In this document: positions 15,340 through 22,775 of the stretch, one piece after another
Layout of the letters: the number at the start of each line of letters is the position of its first letter
How positions within the stretch are numbered: the first letter of the stretch is position 1
Source: DASYAE01 sp036501535
GTDB lineage: Bacteria > Actinomycetota > Actinomycetes > Streptomycetales > Catenulisporaceae
DNA length: 25,776 nucleotides
Assembly: GCA_036501535.1 (NCBI GenBank)
Contig: DASYAE010000294.1
Span: 1 to 25,776, forward strand
Direction of reading: 5' to 3'
Program-made: the position numbers and the translations under genes
Notes under the pieces: generated by a model
The model's database searches: none
Seen by the model: the letters and a program-made list of their open reading frames with translations, nothing else
What the model was told of the DNA's origin: nothing

Positions 15340-15375
15340 GGGGCGTATACGTGGCTCACAGACCGTATACGCCCC
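15340..15375. promoter_or_regulatory. Perfect 12-bp inverted repeat, candidate GntR operator
   Basis: GGGGCGTATACG (15340-15351) is repeated in inverted orientation as CGTATACGCCCC (15364-15375), with a 12-base spacer. Each arm contains the self-complementary octamer CGTATACG, so the site can hold two dimers. The octamer centres are 20 bases apart, about two helical turns, on one face of the DNA. It lies between the divergent small gene (start 15302) and the GntR gene (start 15452), 38 and 77 bases from their starts. An autoregulatory operator controlling both genes is the simple reading. Confidence 0.75.
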
Positions 15376-15451
15376 GAATACGAATCCGGCAAATCCCGCC
15401 CGGCGCGGCGCGGCCCGGCCGTCGTTGACCCGAACCGTCAGGAGCTCTCGC

Positions 15452-16186
15452 ATGACTGATCGCATGTCAGCCCGGCACCCGGCGATCGCCGAGCACTACC
15501 GGGACCTGATCAGCAGCGGCCGGATGGGCCCGGGCGAGCGGCTGCCGACCGTCGCGGCGATCGCCGAGGAGTTCTCGGTCTCGCCGGCCACCGCGAACAA
15601 GGCCGTCAAGACCCTGGCGGACGAGCGGCTGGTGTACTCGAACCCTCAGGGCACGTACGTGGCGCCGCCGACCTACACGCTGACCCCGTACGACCGAGCC
15701 ATCGCCTCGCTCAACCGGAGCCAGCCGCTGCGCTACCAGGAGAGCGCGCGGGTCACCCTCGCCGGCCCGTCCGACGCGGTCCCGGGCTACATCTACCCGC
15801 TGCTCGGCGTCACCGAGGGGGAGCGGGTCGTGCGCCGCGAGTCGGTGTACATCTACCGCGGCGCGGTCGAAGAGCTCGTGGTCTCCTGGCATCCGCCGGC
15901 CCTGGTCGAGCGCTGCCCGGAGCTGGCGCGGGACGAGCCGATCGAGGGCGGCACGCTCCAACTCGTCAAGACACGCACAGGGCGTACGCCGGTCGGCGGC
16001 GACGACTTCGCCCGCGCCCGGCGTGCCGACGAGCGCGAGGCGGGCCTGATGGGGATCGAGGCCGGAGACCCGGTGCTGGCCATCGTCGGCGACCGGCGGG
16101 ACTCGGTCGGCGTGATCGAGTACGTCGAGTGCGTCTACCCGGAGCACAAGATCACCCACTATCGCTGGACCCGCTCCGAGGCGTGA
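15452..16186 (+). CDS. GntR-family regulator, HutC/UTRA subfamily
   Basis: A 244-residue DNA-binding regulator. The N-terminal winged helix (residues ~5-73) shows IAEHYRDLISSGRMGPGERLPTVAAIAEEF in successive parts followed by VSPATANKAVKTLADERLVYS. The C-terminal UTRA effector domain (~95-240) includes PLLGVTEGERVVRRESVYIYRGAVEE (in parts) and the closing YVECVYPEHKITHYRW. UTRA regulators sense small metabolites such as sugars, amino acids or their derivatives. The start is ATG at 15452 with AGGAG 7 bases upstream; the open frame runs back to 15338 through the operator and is not credible as coding. Divergent from a 115-residue unknown protein. Regulators of this family also occur as KorSA-like controls of actinomycete integrative elements, so a mobile origin is possible. 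Confidence 0.93.
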   Translation: MTDRMSARHPAIAEHYRDLISSGRMGPGERLPTVAAIAEEFSVSPATANKAVKTLADERLVYSNPQGTYVAPPTYTLTPYDRAIASLNRSQPLRYQESARVTLAGPSDAVPGYIYPLLGVTEGERVVRRESVYIYRGAVEELVVSWHPPALVERCPELARDEPIEGGTLQLVKTRTGRTPVGGDDFARARRADEREAGLMGIEAGDPVLAIVGDRRDSVGVIEYVECVYPEHKITHYRWTRSEA

Positions 16187-16217
16187 GGGCCACGGGCGGA
16201 TCCGGGCCGGTCCGGGG

Positions 16218-16955
16218 CTACAGGCCGGACGCGAAGGTGTAGGGCTGGAACGGCACGACCTTGCCCACGTCGATCTGGATCACCTTGTGCGCGGTCAGCG
16301 AGATGTCGGCCGGGTTGCCCGTGTACGCGGCGCCGTCGACGTACACGGTCAGCTGCCCCTTGGCCGGGCCGACCTGGCCGCCGGAGAGCGGCTGGTTCCA
16401 CTCGGCGAAGAACTGGCCGAGCGTATACGTCTTCTGCGTCGGTGACTCGATGTGGATCACGCCGGTCGCGTCGTGCGTGTGCAGGTAGTAGAAGGCGCTG
16501 CCGGAGTCGACGAACGGCCCGTCGCTGGTCTGCTCGGTGGCCCACGGCCCCACGATCCCGATGCCGTAGGGCACGATCTTCTGCGTGCCGTTGACGTAGA
16601 TGCTCAGATGCGCGTGTATGTGGTAGGCGAGCTGCTCGCTGTTGTTCGAGGTGACGCCGTCCACGCTCTGGCCGGTCAGGCCCTTCCACACCGGCGCCAG
16701 CGAGTTCGCCGGCGAGGTGTCGCCCGAGGTGTTCGCCGCGCTGTTGGTGGTGCTCATGCTCGAGGACGATCCGTGGTCCTTCGACACGCCCAGCCAGACC
16801 AGCCCGGCGACCAGCACCGCGGCCAGCAGGCCGGCCCCGGAGCCCCACACGATCTTGCGCCGCCGCTCGGCCCGGGCCTGCTCGGCGCGCAGCCGCTCGA
16901 GTTCGATCCGCCGCTGCTGGGCGCCGCCGCCCTGCTTGCCGGGCTTGGATGCCAT
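16218..16955 (-). CDS. Membrane-anchored protein with extracytoplasmic His-rich motif
   Basis: A 245-residue protein not assigned to a named family by me. It has a basic, Gln/Arg-rich cytoplasmic N-terminus (residues ~1-35, possibly a short coiled coil, QQRRIELERLRAEQARAERR), one membrane helix (~36-57) and a serine/threonine-rich linker, then an extracytoplasmic domain. The domain contains YHIHAHLSIYVNG and YYLHTHDATGVIHIE, two closely spaced histidine clusters that suggest metal binding. It ends with a beta-rich part including GQLTVYVDGAAYTGNPADI. The ATG at 16955 has GAGGAA about 8 bases upstream. Its neighbours are the converging GntR gene and, upstream on the same strand, the E2 gene whose terminator lies in the gap. 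A redox or metal-handling role at the membrane is a guess. Confidence 0.8.
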   Translation of the reverse strand: MASKPGKQGGGAQQRRIELERLRAEQARAERRRKIVWGSGAGLLAAVLVAGLVWLGVSKDHGSSSSMSTTNSAANTSGDTSPANSLAPVWKGLTGQSVDGVTSNNSEQLAYHIHAHLSIYVNGTQKIVPYGIGIVGPWATEQTSDGPFVDSGSAFYYLHTHDATGVIHIESPTQKTYTLGQFFAEWNQPLSGGQVGPAKGQLTVYVDGAAYTGNPADISLTAHKVIQIDVGKVVPFQPYTFASGL

Positions 16956-17053
16956 GGCGCATTCCTCACAATTGGGCACACTGTCCTGCCGCGACAGCAT
17001 ATGAAAGAAACCTGAACGCCATCTCAGAGTCGCCGCCGCCGCACACACGGCAA

Positions 17054-17084
17054 GGCCGCGGCGGAGACCCGCTCCGCCGCGGCC
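17054..17084 (-). terminator. Terminator after the lpd-E2 operon
   Basis: A perfect 13-bp GC-rich stem (17054-17066 with 17072-17084) closes a 5-base loop 52 bases after the E2 stop. Few thymines follow, as is usual in actinomycetes. It separates the E2 operon from the His-motif membrane protein gene. Confidence 0.75.
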
Positions 17085-17135
17085 GTTGCTTCAAGCCTTG
17101 CGCCGCGCGACCGTCCCGGCCGCCGTCCGCCGAGG

Positions 17136-18869
17136 TCAGAGCCCCAGCTCGGACTCGAACCTGCCCTCTTCCAGCCGGGCCTTGATGGCGGACAGGAACC
17201 GGGCCGCGTCCGCGCCGTCCACCAGCCGGTGGTCGTAGGACAGTGCAAGATACACGATCGAGCGAACCGCAATCACCTCGCCGAGCACGCTGTCGGTCAC
17301 CACGGCCGGGCGCTTGACCACCGCGCCGGTGCCGAGGATGGCCACCTCCGGCTGGTTGATGATCGGGGTGTCGAACAGCGCGCCGCGCGAGCCGGTGTTG
17401 GTCAGCGTGAAGGTGCCGCCGCTCAGCTCGTCCGGCGAGGCCTTGTTCTCCCGGGTGCGCGCGGCCAGGTCCGCGATCGCCCGGGCCAGCCCGCCGAGGT
17501 TCAGGTCGCCGGCGTTCTTTATCACCGGCACCAGCAGGCCGCGGTCGGTGTCCACGGCGATGCCGAGGTTCTCCGAGCCGTGGTACGTGACCGTGCCCTC
17601 GTTCACGTCGATCGAGGCGTTCACCTGCGGGTACTGCTTGAGCGCCTCGACCGCGGCGGCGGCGAAGAAGGGCAGGAAGGTCAGCTTGACGCCCTCGCGC
17701 GCCTCGAAGTCCCGCTTGGCCCGGTCGCGCAGCCGGGCCACCGAGGTCAGGTCGACCTCGACGACCGTGGTCAGCTGCGCGGAGACCTGGAGCGACTCGA
17801 CCATCCGCTTGGCGATGATCTTGCGCAGCCGGGAGAGCTTCTCGGTGCGTCCGCGCAGCGGCGAGACGGCGACCGGCCGGGTCGCTGCGCCCGAGGGCGC
17901 GGCGCTCGGCGCAGGTGCCTGGGCCCGCGCGGCCTCGATCACGTCGCGCTTGATGATCCGTCCGCCGACGCCGCTGCCGGCCACCGAGGAGAGGTTCACC
18001 CCGCGCTCGGCGGCGAGCTTGCGCACCAGCGGGGTCACGTACGCCGGGCCGGAGGAGCCGTTCGGGCCCTCGGTGGAGGGCACGAAGGTCGGTGCTGGCG
18101 GTGCCGGTGCCGGAGCGGGCGCAGGAGCCGGCGCGGGTGCCGCTGCGACCGGGGCGGGAGGCGCCTGCGGCGCGGGTGCCGGAGCCGGGGCGGCCGCGGG
18201 CGCGGAGCCGGGAGCGCCGATCACCGCGAGCGTCGTGCCGACCGCGACCGTCTCGTCCTCGCCGACGTTGATCGCGAGCACCACGCCCGCGGTCGGCGCC
18301 GGGATCTCGGTGTCGACCTTGTCCGTGGACACTTCCAGCAGCGGCTCGTCGGCCTCGACCGTCTCGCCGACGGCCTTGAGCCAGCGGGTGACGGTGCCCT
18401 CGGTCACCGACTCGCCGAGCGCCGGCAGCACGACCGGCGTGCCGTTCGCCGCGCCGGAGGGGACCGCGGCCGCGGCCTGCGGGGCCGGAGCCGGAGCCGG
18501 GGCGGGGGCAGGTGCGGCCGCCGCCGGGGCGGGTGCCGGGGCCGGGGCGGGCGCCGGGGGAGCGGCAGGCGCGGGCGCAGGTGCCGCGGCCGCCGCGCCG
18601 TTGGCCGGGGCGCCCTGCGCCGGGGCGTCGCCCGGCCCGCCGATCACCGCGAGCTCGGCGCCGACCTCGACGGTCTCGTCCTCGCCCACCTTGATGGCGA
18701 TGATGACCCCGGCGGCCGGTGAGGGGATCTCGGTGTCGACCTTGTCGGTGGAGACCTCGAGCAGCGGCTCGTCGACCTCGACCGTCTCCCCTTCCTTCTT
18801 CAGCCACCGGGTGACGGTGCCCTCGGTGACTGACTCGCCGAGCGCGGGCATCGTGATTGATACCGGCAT
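17136..18869 (-). CDS. sucB: 2-oxoacid dehydrogenase E2 (dihydrolipoamide acyltransferase)
   Basis: Core acyltransferase of a 2-oxoacid dehydrogenase complex, 577 residues. Domains in order by my count: lipoyl domain 1 (~1-78, Lys43 in STDKVDTE), Ala/Pro linker, lipoyl domain 2 (~145-219, Lys184), Ala/Pro linker, E1/E3-binding domain (~276-313, YVTPLVRKLAAERGVNLSS), and catalytic domain with His547 and Asp551 in DHRLVDG. The two lipoyl domains are near copies. It is usually labelled sucB, but in actinobacteria the equivalent protein (DlaT) serves pyruvate dehydrogenase and pairs with a separate OdhA/Kgd protein, so the acyl substrate is not settled. It follows lpd by 51 bases in the same operon, and depends on LipB/LipA encoded 10 kb away. 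ATG with AGGAG upstream. Confidence 0.96.
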   Translation of the reverse strand: MPVSITMPALGESVTEGTVTRWLKKEGETVEVDEPLLEVSTDKVDTEIPSPAAGVIIAIKVGEDETVEVGAELAVIGGPGDAPAQGAPANGAAAAAPAPAPAAPPAPAPAPAPAPAAAAPAPAPAPAPAPQAAAAVPSGAANGTPVVLPALGESVTEGTVTRWLKAVGETVEADEPLLEVSTDKVDTEIPAPTAGVVLAINVGEDETVAVGTTLAVIGAPGSAPAAAPAPAPAPQAPPAPVAAAPAPAPAPAPAPAPPAPTFVPSTEGPNGSSGPAYVTPLVRKLAAERGVNLSSVAGSGVGGRIIKRDVIEAARAQAPAPSAAPSGAATRPVAVSPLRGRTEKLSRLRKIIAKRMVESLQVSAQLTTVVEVDLTSVARLRDRAKRDFEAREGVKLTFLPFFAAAAVEALKQYPQVNASIDVNEGTVTYHGSENLGIAVDTDRGLLVPVIKNAGDLNLGGLARAIADLAARTRENKASPDELSGGTFTLTNTGSRGALFDTPIINQPEVAILGTGAVVKRPAVVTDSVLGEVIAVRSIVYLALSYDHRLVDGADAARFLSAIKARLEEGRFESELGL

Positions 18870-18920
18870 GAGATTCGTTCTCCTGACTTCGATGCTGAGC
18901 TTGCCGACGGGGAGACTGCC

Positions 18921-20321
18921 TCAGTCGTGGACGTGCAGCGGCTTGCCGGCCAGCGCCAGGTGCGCCTCGCCCAGCGCCTCGCCCTGGGTCGGGTGCGCGT
19001 GGATGAAGTTCGCCACGTCGCCCGGGGTGGCGTCCCAGTTGTAGATCAGCTGAGCCTCGGCGACCAGCTCGCCGGCCCGGTCGCACACCATGTGCAGCCC
19101 CACCACCCGGTCGTCCTCGCCCGGCACCCCGGTGATCTGCACCAGCTTGATCTCGCCCTGGGTCTTGAGGATCTTGCTCTTGCCGTTGCCGGCCAGGTTG
19201 TAGGTGAAGGTCTTGACGTGGTCGGCGCCGTAGCGCTCCTTCGCGACCGCCTCGCTGACGCCGCAGGAGGCGACCTCGGGGCTGGAGTAGGTCACCCGCG
19301 GCACGCCGTCGTAGTCGATTGGGCGCGGGTCGAGCCCGGCGATGTGCTCGGCCACCAGGATGCCCTCGCCGAAGCCTACGTGCGCCAGCTGCAAGGTCGG
19401 GATCAGGTCGCCGACCGCGTAGACGTTCGGCGCCGAGGTCTGGCAGAACTCGTTGACCTTCACATAGCCGCGGTCCATGATCACGCCGGCCTGCTCGTAG
19501 CCGAGGTTCTGCGAGACCGGCCCGCGGCCCACCGCGACCAGCAGCAGCTCTGCGTCGAAGGACTTGCCGTTCTCGGTGGAGACGCGTACGCCGGTCGCGG
19601 TGTGCTCCACGCCCGAGAACCGGCTGCCCAGCTCGAACTTGATGCCCCGCCGGCGGAACGCCCGCTCCAGCAGCTTCGAGGACGCCTCGTCCTCAAGCGG
19701 CACGAGGTGCGGCAGCGCCTCGACGATGGTGACCTCCGCGCCGAACGACTTCCACACCGAGGCGAACTCGCTGCCGATCACGCCGCCGCCGAGCACGACC
19801 ACCGAGGCCGGCACCCGGTCCAGCTTGAGCGCGTGGTCGCTGGTGATGACCCGCTGCCCGTCGATCTCCAGGCCGGGCAGCGACTTCGGCACCGAGCCGG
19901 TGGCGAGCACGATGTTGCGGCCGGTGTACACCTGGCCGTCGACGGTGACCTGGTTCGGCGCGGACAGGCGGCCGGCGCCGGCCACGAAGGTGATCCCGCG
20001 GGCCTTGACGATGCCCTGCAGGCCCTTGTAGAGCTGGCCGACCACGCCGTCCTTGTACTTGTTCACCCCGGCCATGTCGATGCCCTGCAGCGAGCTCAGG
20101 ACGCCGAACGAGGAGCCCTCCCGGGCCAGGTCCGCCACCTCGGCGGCGTGCAGCAGCGCCTTGGTGGGGATGCAGCCGCGGTGCAGGCAGGTGCCGCCCA
20201 CCTCGGCCTTGTCGATCAGCAGTACGCTCATACCGAGGTCCGCGGCACGGAAGGCGCAGGCGTAACCGCCGGAGCCGCCGCCGAGGATCACTACGTCATA
20301 CACGTTCCCGGCCTCAGACAC
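18921..20321 (-). CDS. lpdA: Dihydrolipoamide dehydrogenase (E3)
   Basis: Flavoprotein that reoxidises dihydrolipoyl groups of E2 (and of GcvH) using NAD+. The 466 residues show the FAD motif ILGGGSGGYACAFRAADLG (~12-30), the redox-active disulfide Cys45-x4-Cys50 in GGTCLHRGCIPTKA, the NAD motif VVVLGGGVIGSEFASVW, and the C-terminal His/Glu pair in HAHPTQGE that forms the active site of the partner subunit. The start is GTG with GAGGAG about 9 bases upstream. It is the first gene of an operon with the E2 gene; no E1 gene is in the window. It probably also serves the glycine cleavage system, whose gcvT lies 2.5 kb away. Confidence 0.98.
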   Translation of the reverse strand: MSEAGNVYDVVILGGGSGGYACAFRAADLGMSVLLIDKAEVGGTCLHRGCIPTKALLHAAEVADLAREGSSFGVLSSLQGIDMAGVNKYKDGVVGQLYKGLQGIVKARGITFVAGAGRLSAPNQVTVDGQVYTGRNIVLATGSVPKSLPGLEIDGQRVITSDHALKLDRVPASVVVLGGGVIGSEFASVWKSFGAEVTIVEALPHLVPLEDEASSKLLERAFRRRGIKFELGSRFSGVEHTATGVRVSTENGKSFDAELLLVAVGRGPVSQNLGYEQAGVIMDRGYVKVNEFCQTSAPNVYAVGDLIPTLQLAHVGFGEGILVAEHIAGLDPRPIDYDGVPRVTYSSPEVASCGVSEAVAKERYGADHVKTFTYNLAGNGKSKILKTQGEIKLVQITGVPGEDDRVVGLHMVCDRAGELVAEAQLIYNWDATPGDVANFIHAHPTQGEALGEAHLALAGKPLHVHD

Positions 20322-20655
20322 TTGTTGTCTCCTCGCGTCTTCGCGTGTGCGCTACCCGCGCCCGCCCGTACGTGACCGGATGGTGTGAATCGCCGATCGC
20401 CGCACCGGTCCGCGATGGCACACTGACAAGCATCCTGCCACCGGTGTGGGTGGGGGCTTCTCGGCGACCGCCCTCACGGCGGCTGGATCGCAACTATCGG
20501 TCCGGCATGCAGCTTAGTGCGGTCCGGAGGGTCCCCGGTGCCAAGCGGCGGGCGGCGTGGCCGCCGCGCTGGGGCGCGGCGCGGGCGCCCCGTGCCCCAG
20601 CGAACGGGCTCGTCCGCAATCCGGTCGCCGCCCTCGGACGTCAATGAGGTGATGG
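20322..20655. other. Divergent intergenic region, lpdA / small hypothetical
   Basis: This 334-base gap holds the promoters of two divergent genes, but no convincing -35/-10 pair was found on either strand. The sequence 20567-20600 can form two mutually exclusive hairpins: GGGGCGC (20570-20576) pairs either with GCGCCCC (20584-20590), or, as part of GCTGGGGC, with GCCCCAGC (20593-20600). Both lie shortly before the 20656 gene. An open frame on the plus strand here looks non-coding. Confidence 0.4.
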
Positions 20656-21000
20656 ATGGTGGAGCAGGACCGGCCGATCGGGGAAACCCCAGGTGGCGCC
20701 GCCGGCGACGGCCGTGCGTGGCTTGCCGACGAGCAGCATTTGGTGCAATTCGCCGCTTCTCGAGCCGACGTAGAGGCGTTCGTGGAGCCGGGCCGGGCTG
20801 TGACCGAAACCACAGTCGTCCTGGTCGCGGGCAGCGGCGAGTGGACCCGCCGCCGGGTGCCGGGTCCGCAGGCCGCGCACCAGCTGGCCCGGCGCCTCGG
20901 CATCCCGGCGTTCGACGCGTCGGTGGTCGGCTATCCGACCCGGATGCGGGCCTGGAGCGCCCGGCTCGCGGCCGAGGCCAAAGCCCGCCGTGAACGGTGA
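20656..21000 (+). CDS. Small conserved-type hypothetical protein
   Basis: A 114-residue soluble protein of unknown function, encoded between lpdA and the aminopeptidase gene, a position where streptomycetes carry a similar small gene (by memory). It has no signal or membrane segment. The middle part reads as a strand-rich segment (TETTVVLVAGSGEWTRRRVP) followed by helices (PQAAHQLARRLGIPAFDAS, YPTRMRAWSARLAAEAKARRER), with a basic C-terminus. Several starts are possible: ATG at 20656 has GAGG 6 bases upstream, GTG at 20659 is next. GC3-biased codons support coding. It converges with pepA across a 72-base gap holding a weak hairpin (CTCGAG repeated with a 5-base loop). Confidence 0.72.
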   Translation: MVEQDRPIGETPGGAAGDGRAWLADEQHLVQFAASRADVEAFVEPGRAVTETTVVLVAGSGEWTRRRVPGPQAAHQLARRLGIPAFDASVVGYPTRMRAWSARLAAEAKARRER

Positions 21001-21072
21001 ACGCGGCGTTTCTGATGGTTCGTCACCTGACGGCTTCTCAGGCGCATCTCGAGTGCCGCTCGAGCCTGCCGT

Positions 21073-22647
21073 CTACAGCAAGCCGTCCGCCGCGTCCTGC
21101 GCAACTTGAACAAGGGTGCGCAACGTGAATCCGGTGCCGCCCTTGGGCGTGTAGCCGTAGGGCGTGCCGGTGTGGAACGAGGGCCCGGCGATGTCGATGT
21201 GCGCCCACGGGATGCCGTCGGCGATGAACTCCTTCAGGAAGAGCCCGGCCACGAGCATGCCGCCGGTGGGCTCGCCGATGTTCGCCATGTCCGCCGCCTC
21301 GGAGTCCAGCGACTTGCGCAGGTAGCCCGGCAGCGGCATCGGCCACACGTCCTCGCCGGCCCGCTCCGCCGCCGACTCCACCTGCACCCGGAACTCCTCG
21401 TCGTTCGCCATCACCGCCGCGGTGCGCATGCCGAGCGCGGCCACCTGGGCCCCCGTCAGCGTCGCCACGTCGATGATCGCCTGCGGCCGCGGGTCCTCCT
21501 CGCTCGCGCGCACCAGCGCGTCGCCGAGCACCAGCCGGCCCTCCGCGTCGGTGTTGAGCACCTCGACGGTCTTGCCGCCGTACATCGTCAGCACGTCCGA
21601 GGGCCTGATCGCGCCGCCGCCGGGCATGTTCTCGGCCAGCGCCGCCCACGCCGTCACGTTCACCGGCAGGCCCAGCCGGGCGATCGCGACCGTCGCGCTG
21701 ACCACGGCCGCCGCGCCCGCCATGTCCGACTTCATCGTCATCATCGAGGCGGGGGTCTTGAGCGAGATGCCGCCGGTGTCGAAGGTGATGCCCTTGCCGA
21801 CGAAGGCCAGCGTGCGGCCGGCGTCCGGGTGCCGGTAAGAGATCCGCACCAGCCGCGGCGGCCGCGTCGAGCCCTGCCCGACGCCGATGATCCCGCCGTA
21901 ACCGCCGGCCCGCAGCGCCGAGTCGTCCAGCGCCTCGAACTCGAGGCCGGAGGCGCCGTTCTTCAGCGCGTTCTCCACCGCGTCCTGCGCGTGCTGCGCG
22001 AAGGCCTGGGGGAACAGGTGCGAGGGCGGCAGGTTGACCAGATCGCGGGCCGCGTTCACCGCGTCGGCCAGCACCTGCGCGCGGCGTACTGCGGCCTGTG
22101 CCTCTTCGCCCGGCTCCGACTCGCTCACCAGGACTACCTCGCCGACCGGTGCCTTTTGCGGGTCGGTCTCCGTCGACTTCACGCCCGTGGCGTTATAGGC
22201 GCCCAAGGCAGCGCCCAACGCTGTCGCCTCGATGACCTCAGGTGCGGTCACCGATGTCAGAAAGGCGACTCGGTTGTAGCCAGCCATCGCCCGCGCGGCC
22301 GCGCCGGCGGCCCGGCGCAAATCCTCCAGGCCGGCCGAGCCGACCACCTCGCCGTTGCCCGCCTCGCCGAGCCCGAGCGCGACCACCACCGGGGCCGCCA
22401 GCGCGCCGAGCGACGGGATCCGGGTGACCTCGTCGGCCGCGCCGGTCGCGCCCAGCGCCTTCAGCGCCGCGGCCAGGCCCCCGCCGCCCGGTCCGGCCGG
22501 GCCGGCCAGCGCCGCGTGCACCGCCGCGGCGGCCGGCGTCAGCACCACGCCGTCCTCGCCCTGGTAGATGCCGAAGACCAGGGCGTCGGCGGCGATCTCG
22601 GCCGCCGGGCCGGACTGGAGAGTGATCTTGGCCACGTGGTGTCCCAT
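21073..22647 (-). CDS. pepA: Leucyl aminopeptidase, M17 family
   Basis: Cytoplasmic metalloexopeptidase releasing N-terminal amino acids from peptides. The 524-residue protein has an N-terminal macro-like domain and a C-terminal catalytic domain with the M17 signature NTDAEGRL at about 365-372, the metal-binding FVGKGITFDTGGISLKT block and SDMAGAAAV. The last part, HTGTPYGYTPKGGTGF, is also typical. Length is normal for the family. The start is uncertain: ATG at 22647 (GHHVAKITL) has GAGG directly next to it, whereas the GTG at 22635 begins MAKITLQSG. A -10-like TACGAT at 22671-22676 is compatible with either and with a very short leader. Divergent from gcvT. Confidence 0.96.
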   Translation of the reverse strand: MGHHVAKITLQSGPAAEIAADALVFGIYQGEDGVVLTPAAAAVHAALAGPAGPGGGGLAAALKALGATGAADEVTRIPSLGALAAPVVVALGLGEAGNGEVVGSAGLEDLRRAAGAAARAMAGYNRVAFLTSVTAPEVIEATALGAALGAYNATGVKSTETDPQKAPVGEVVLVSESEPGEEAQAAVRRAQVLADAVNAARDLVNLPPSHLFPQAFAQHAQDAVENALKNGASGLEFEALDDSALRAGGYGGIIGVGQGSTRPPRLVRISYRHPDAGRTLAFVGKGITFDTGGISLKTPASMMTMKSDMAGAAAVVSATVAIARLGLPVNVTAWAALAENMPGGGAIRPSDVLTMYGGKTVEVLNTDAEGRLVLGDALVRASEEDPRPQAIIDVATLTGAQVAALGMRTAAVMANDEEFRVQVESAAERAGEDVWPMPLPGYLRKSLDSEAADMANIGEPTGGMLVAGLFLKEFIADGIPWAHIDIAGPSFHTGTPYGYTPKGGTGFTLRTLVQVAQDAADGLL

Positions 22648-22762
22648 CCTCGCTCGGTGGAGTTGGGCGCATCGTAACCGGACGGCCCGCCTCCCGCCCG
22701 GCCCGGCCCGGATTCCCGGCCGCTCTCAGGTCACCGCCTCCTTGCTCGGGGCGGGCTCCGGA

Positions 22763-22768
22763 TAGGCT
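22763..22768 (+). promoter_or_regulatory. -10 element of gcvT (leaderless)
   Basis: TAGGCT ends exactly 7 bases before the gcvT ATG at 22776, and no Shine-Dalgarno is present. Transcription is expected to start on the start codon. This leaves no room for a glycine riboswitch, which controls gcv genes in many bacteria. Confidence 0.55.
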
Positions 22769-22775
22769 CGGCCGC

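Noticed and set aside
18080..18600. GC-rich repeats as a possible CRISPR or minisatellite array
   Set aside because: They are codon repeats for the Ala/Pro linkers of the E2 protein, without regular spacers.
16966..19086. A 706-residue open frame overlapping the E2 gene
   Set aside because: It is a frame-shifted reading of the E2 gene; the true frame has lipoyl, binding and catalytic motifs.
20345..20647. A 100-residue open frame before the 20656 gene
   Set aside because: It has no ribosome site, composition like translated non-coding GC-rich DNA, and lies in a divergent promoter region.
22648..22775. A glycine riboswitch before gcvT
   Set aside because: The 128-base gap is shared with pepA and the gcvT -10 element sits right at the start codon, leaving no leader for an aptamer.
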